This document shows, piece by piece, positions 60,296 to 64,000 of a DNA stretch of 64,000 nt. The DNA is taken from positions 18,048 to 82,047 of the forward strand of contig DF237130.1 of assembly GCA_000708835.1 (NCBI GenBank). The letters are read 5' to 3'. The position numbers were made by a program, and so were the translations under genes. Under the pieces are notes generated by a model. It searched no databases, had not been told where the DNA came from, and saw only the letters and a list, made by a program, of their open reading frames with translations. Within the stretch, counting starts at the first letter, position 1; each line of letters begins with the position of its first letter. This DNA comes from Klebsormidium nitens (Eukaryota > Streptophyta > Klebsormidiophyceae > Klebsormidiales > Klebsormidiaceae).

Positions 60296-62280
60296 TGTTC
60301 GTCAGCTGCAGCTGCCTGCAAATCACCGTGTGGGGAAAGGCTGAATCTGGGCGTTGTGGGAGCTGCCTGTGCACGAAAGCTATCTCTGCCACCGACTATT
60401 TCATATCCGGACCAATTCAAGCACGTACGTATTCCCTGCGAGATCAGAAAGAAAGCAAGTTGAAAGCTCTGATCATGCACACTAGTAGGTACCGCATTTC
60501 GAGATTCAACAGGGTCCCTCTTCGCTTTGAGTTTCAGACAGAGGAACCCTCTTGGCACTTCTTGAACACTACCGTACCTATTCCAGAGCCAACAAAGGAC
60601 AGGAAGAGTTGACCAGAATCATGGTCTCAAGATTGAAAGCTGACCGTGGCCATGACATCACGGCTCCACCAGCCCTTGGCCCCATGCCAGTTGTCCGCGC
60701 AGGGAGGTGTGGACCGCCAGCTGGCATCATTTCTTGTTACCTACTTTATTATGCTCAGCCGCCCCACTCTACCTGGGTAGGATATGGAACGGACCTATGG
60801 TATCTTTGTGAGACGAGTCCCTGATCAGGAGGGAGAAAAGATGCGCCTTTCTTGTCGGCGACTGCAGCCAACATGCAAGGCTTGGATTGGCGGTGACGAC
60901 AGGGGCCAGGGCCTAAAAGCCTAGGATCCGGATTCCGTCTGCCAATCACAGTCCAATGCGGGAAGATTCCAATCCGCAAATGCCCCGCCAACGTCACAGC
61001 CTTTTCACCCCTTTGACACATTGGTTGCCGTGTGTACCTGGCGCTCTGGAGTGAATAGGTTCTTGCTGACATATGCATCAACAAAGATTCGAAAGATTCC
61101 GGCTTTTGCCGGCAACGCACGGCCGGTGTTGACACTGTGAGTGCCGTAGCTGAAAGTTGGCTGAAACACATCAGTGGAAACTGGTGTGTGGCTCGGGCGT
61201 CCCAAAAGGCTGCACAAGGCACACGTTGCATACCATTATGAATGCACAGTGCAGACTGCGTCCCGCAATGTTTAGGTCGGTACAACTGGACCGGGTGTTA
61301 CCTGAGCGCTGTCGAGCACTCCCCCGATCATCGATGGCATCGCGGCCATACGAAAGTCGGTATAAACGGCATTCAGCGTGCTGCTCACTGCACCGCACTC
61401 ATGATGTTTCAAGCTGCGCGGTAACGGTCAGGGCTCATACGTAGTGTGTGGTAATGTTCTAGATTCCTAAGCTCAGCCGCAAACTAGGATGGTGACCCTA
61501 TCAATAGCAAATTGCATTGATCAGGGTTCAAGTACACAAATTTGTGGGAAGGAGCATCGCATTGAATGGGTGCGGCTTTATTACGCTTCTTAAGAGTCCC
61601 CTGGGCTCTGACCAGGCTAACACGCCTGCTGCCCGGGAGTTGACTGTTGAGCCGTGGCGGCAATTTGAAGGTGGAAGAGGGTGAGTAACTTTTCAACTTC
61701 ATTATGCTTTTTGGAGAGGCCAACGACAGTCTGCATCCGATGGATCGTGTCTCTGTCTCAACTGAATGTGTCAGCACATGGCATTGCGGTGCGGTGACTT
61801 TCGCAATTTCTGTTCACTGGTGGCACCGTCAGAGTCTCTGTAGTTTTGCAATGCAGTACAAATGGAACTGTGTTGGCTGAAGTGACGCTTAAAGGTTCCA
61901 AACATGCTGGAGCTTTTTGTTTGCTCATGCTGCAGGTTTTGGTGAATAAGATTCTGAGGGTGGTAAGGTCAATTTCTTGTAACATGTGTTCGTTCCTGTC
62001 ACGTGGCTGCTGTTCAACCAGAAATGGGAGATGCAAGGAGTACGCCGGCATGTTGACTTTTGAAAAATGGTCGATCTTAAGGTACATCACCACCTTGAAC
62101 AAAAAGCCACGCCACCTTGCATTGCAGGTCCCATCATAAGAGCCTCTGCACCACTTTCTTCAACGGCCTTCCTGTCCTTTCTACCGAACACCGGCAGAAA
62201 ATCCTTCTTTCAGCAGTTGCGCTGGTTGGGACAGAACAACAGCTGTAGAGCCGGGGTTCGCAAGTTGGGCCCTCAGGGGC
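60296..62280. other. Divergent intergenic region
   Basis: Separates the nuclease and TyrRS starts, which are transcribed outward, and should hold both promoters. I found no recognisable gene in the short open frames on either strand. Confidence 0.5.
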
Positions 62281-63975
62281 ATGGCCGCTGGCGCCGTCCT
62301 CGAGTGCCACTTGACCGCCGCCCCTTCTCTCATGGCGGGGCGCCTTGCGTGTTCTAGGCTGAAAGGCACCGTCTGGCACTCACTGAACCCAGGCCTGGGG
62401 GCTCTTTTGCAAAGTGTGCCCAGTCTGACTCGCTCAGAGTTTCCTGTCTCCCAGCGGGCCAGCTTTCAACCGTCCCTTTGCCTCAACCACTTCGAAACCC
62501 CTTCTGCGCCAATAGGCTGCACAGAGTCTCCCACCCGCACGCGCAGCAGCCCCTTGCTCTCAAGCTTCGAATGCGCCCCCTCACGCCCTCTTAGCAGTTC
62601 GCCGCGCGCTCGATTCTGGTCCTCGTTCCGCAGCTTTAGCGTCGCACAAGAAGCTGCGCCTTCCGTCTCCGCTGCTGGGGCAGAAACGCCGGCAGCCGGA
62701 AACATAGTCGACGTGCTTCGGGAGCGCGATCTGGTGGATGCCATCACGAACGAAACAGCGCTACGGGAGGCCGCCGCCAGTTCGTCTCTGAAAGTTTACC
62801 TTGGCTTCGACCCCACCGCCGAAAGCCTGCACATCGGGCACCTTCTAGGGATCGTCATTCTGGCCTGGTTCCAAAAGTGCGGGCACACCCCGGTGGCCGT
62901 TCTGGGGGGCGCGACGGCGCGGGTGGGGGATCCCTCCGGGAAGAGCATCGAGCGGCCGGTGATGAGCAACGAGACGATCGAACGGAACCTGGCAGGGCTT
63001 GAGGGGACGCTGCGCAAGTTGCTGCGGTTTGAAGAGGGCCCGCAGCCTCTGGTCGTGAACAACTACGACTGGCATTCGCAGTTCAGTTTCTTAGACTTCT
63101 TGCGCGACGTGGGGCGGCACGCGCGGGTCGGCGTGATGATCAAGAAGGACAGCGTGCAGACGCGGCTGGCGAGCGAGGAGGGCATGAGCTTCACGGAGTT
63201 TTGCTACCAGCTGTTGCAGGGGTACGACTTTGTGCACCTGTTCAAGGAGCATGGGGTAACGCTGCAGCTCGGGGGCAGCGACCAGTGGGGAAACATCACG
63301 GCGGGGACGGACCTGGTCAGAAAGATGCTCAAGAAGGAGGGCGCGATGGGGCTCACGTTCCCGCTGCTCCTGCAGAGCGACGGGCGCAAGTTCGGCAAGT
63401 CGGAGGGGGGCGCCGTGTGGCTCTCGGAGAAGCTGCTGTCGCCGTACAAGTTCTACCAGTACCTCTTTGCGGTGCCTGACGCTGACGTCGTCACGTTCCT
63501 GAAGCGGCTGACGTTTCTCGACGTGCGGGAGATCGCGGAGATCGAGGCCGGGATGCGGCGGCCGGGATATCAGCCAAACACGGCGCAGCGGCGGTTGGCG
63601 GAAGAGGTGACGCGATTCGTCCACGGGGACGAGGGGCTCGCGCAGGCGCTGGCGGCGACGCAAGGGCTGGCCCCCGGCGCGGCAACAAAGCTCGACATTT
63701 CGGCGCTAGAGGCGATCGCGGCGGACATCCCGTCGGTGTCGTTGCCGATCGACAAAGTGGAGGGGCAGGTAATTGTGGACGTGTTCGTGGCGGCGGGGCT
63801 GTTTCCGAGCAAGGGCGCGGTGCGGCGGCAGATCAAGAACGGTGGGGCGTATCTGAACAACGAGAAAGTGGAGGACGAAGGGCTGAGCGTGACGGCGAAG
63901 GACGTGCTGGATGGCCGGATGTTGCTCCTGGCGTCGGGGAAGAAGAACAAGTTGCTGGTCAAGATTGAGAGTTGA
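62281..63975 (+). CDS. Tyrosyl-tRNA synthetase, organellar (bacterial type)
   Basis: Class I aminoacyl-tRNA synthetase that charges tRNA-Tyr, presumably in chloroplast and mitochondrion. One uninterrupted frame of 564 residues. An N-terminal extension of about 150 residues, rich in Ser, Ala and Arg with few acidic residues, fits a transit peptide. The Rossmann domain begins LKVYLGFDPTAESLHIGHLLG, with the HIGH motif at about 184. LGGATARVGDPSGKSIER, VVNNYDWHSQFSFLDFLRDVG, QLGGSDQWGNITAG and the KMSKS-equivalent KFGKS (about 370-374) follow. The C-terminal S4-type RNA-binding domain carries KGAVRRQIKNGGAYLNNEKV (from about 512). The bacterial-type form differs from cytosolic TyrRS. Met18 is an alternative start. 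It has no intron, in contrast to nearly all neighbours, and its CDS is very GC-rich with strong G/C-ending codon use. Confidence 0.96.
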   Translation: MAAGAVLECHLTAAPSLMAGRLACSRLKGTVWHSLNPGLGALLQSVPSLTRSEFPVSQRASFQPSLCLNHFETPSAPIGCTESPTRTRSSPLLSSFECAPSRPLSSSPRARFWSSFRSFSVAQEAAPSVSAAGAETPAAGNIVDVLRERDLVDAITNETALREAAASSSLKVYLGFDPTAESLHIGHLLGIVILAWFQKCGHTPVAVLGGATARVGDPSGKSIERPVMSNETIERNLAGLEGTLRKLLRFEEGPQPLVVNNYDWHSQFSFLDFLRDVGRHARVGVMIKKDSVQTRLASEEGMSFTEFCYQLLQGYDFVHLFKEHGVTLQLGGSDQWGNITAGTDLVRKMLKKEGAMGLTFPLLLQSDGRKFGKSEGGAVWLSEKLLSPYKFYQYLFAVPDADVVTFLKRLTFLDVREIAEIEAGMRRPGYQPNTAQRRLAEEVTRFVHGDEGLAQALAATQGLAPGAATKLDISALEAIAADIPSVSLPIDKVEGQVIVDVFVAAGLFPSKGAVRRQIKNGGAYLNNEKVEDEGLSVTAKDVLDGRMLLLASGKKNKLLVKIES

Positions 63976-64000
63976 CAAGAGGTGGATACGTAAGCCTATG

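Noticed and set aside
63091-63663. Arg/Pro/Leu-rich minus-strand frame of 190 codons inside the TyrRS gene
   Set aside because: Typical antisense shadow in GC-rich coding DNA; the plus-strand frame has all TyrRS motifs.
1-64000. Search for CRISPR arrays, prophage, toxin-antitoxin or operon-like defence systems
   Set aside because: The window is eukaryotic nuclear DNA; no regularly spaced repeats or prokaryotic gene clusters were seen.
1-64000. tRNA or rRNA genes
   Set aside because: No T-loop-like GTTCGAATC box with matching A box and stem, and no rRNA-like sequence, was noticed by eye; a covariance-model search would be decisive.

Overview
The window looks like nuclear DNA of a streptophyte (charophyte-grade) green alga, Klebsormidium-like. 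This is inferred from gene content and structure; no search was run. Most genes are split by many short GT-AG introns, with CDS composition distinct from the introns. The protein set mixes land-plant-type proteins (a plant FIP1[V]/FIPS5-like 3'-end processing factor, a GH5 mannanase of the plant subfamily, a plant-type cytochrome b561) with bacterial-type ones (organellar TyrRS and TruB, a compact MgtE half-transporter, an ExeM/NucH-type secreted nuclease). There are no operons, CRISPR arrays or phage genes.

Layout. 1.26-5.46 kb (+): organelle-type TruB pseudouridine synthase, 7 exons. 6.30-9.83 kb (-): TVP38/TMEM64 (VTT/DedA-like) membrane protein, 8 exons. 11.46-16.05 kb (+): GH5 mannan endo-mannosidase with a C-terminal membrane anchor and a non-canonical nucleophile site. 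17.19-19.25 kb (-): cytochrome b561, 4 exons. 19.96-24.30 kb (+): leucine-rich-repeat protein of F-box/Rad7-like type. 25.49-28.78 kb (-): MgtE-type divalent cation transporter, 8 exons including a 22-nt micro-exon. 29.77-32.22 kb (+): MDR/quinone-oxidoreductase-type gene, divergent from MgtE, with a one-base frameshift. 33.18-35.00 kb (+): intronless F-box/LRR gene broken by two frameshifts and one stop. 36.61-47.18 kb (-): very large FIP1-like gene, 9 exons, 2042 codons plus stop. 48.93-60.30 kb (-): secreted nuclease (lamin-tail domain, OB-like region, EEP endonuclease, Thr/Pro linkers, two Cys modules), 13 exons, 1029 codons plus stop. 62.28-63.98 kb (+): organellar tyrosyl-tRNA synthetase, intronless.

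Exon models were built by hand from consensus splice sites, reading-frame continuity and family motifs. For TruB, cytochrome b561, MgtE, FIP1, the nuclease and the VTT protein all exon phases close without error, so these models are strong except for the VTT first exon. The mannanase 5' end and the middle of the LRR gene are only partly resolved. TruB and TyrRS both serve organellar translation. The mannanase, nuclease, cytochrome b561, MgtE and VTT protein are membrane or secreted proteins. Otherwise the neighbours show no functional link.

The most interesting points are the intron-rich bacterial-type nuclease with duplicated two-exon Cys modules, repeated sequence motifs inside its introns (TGACGTCA just after several 5' splice sites), the mannanase that seems to lack its catalytic nucleophile, a displaced DNA-level copy of a FIP1 intron/exon boundary, and several disrupted genes.
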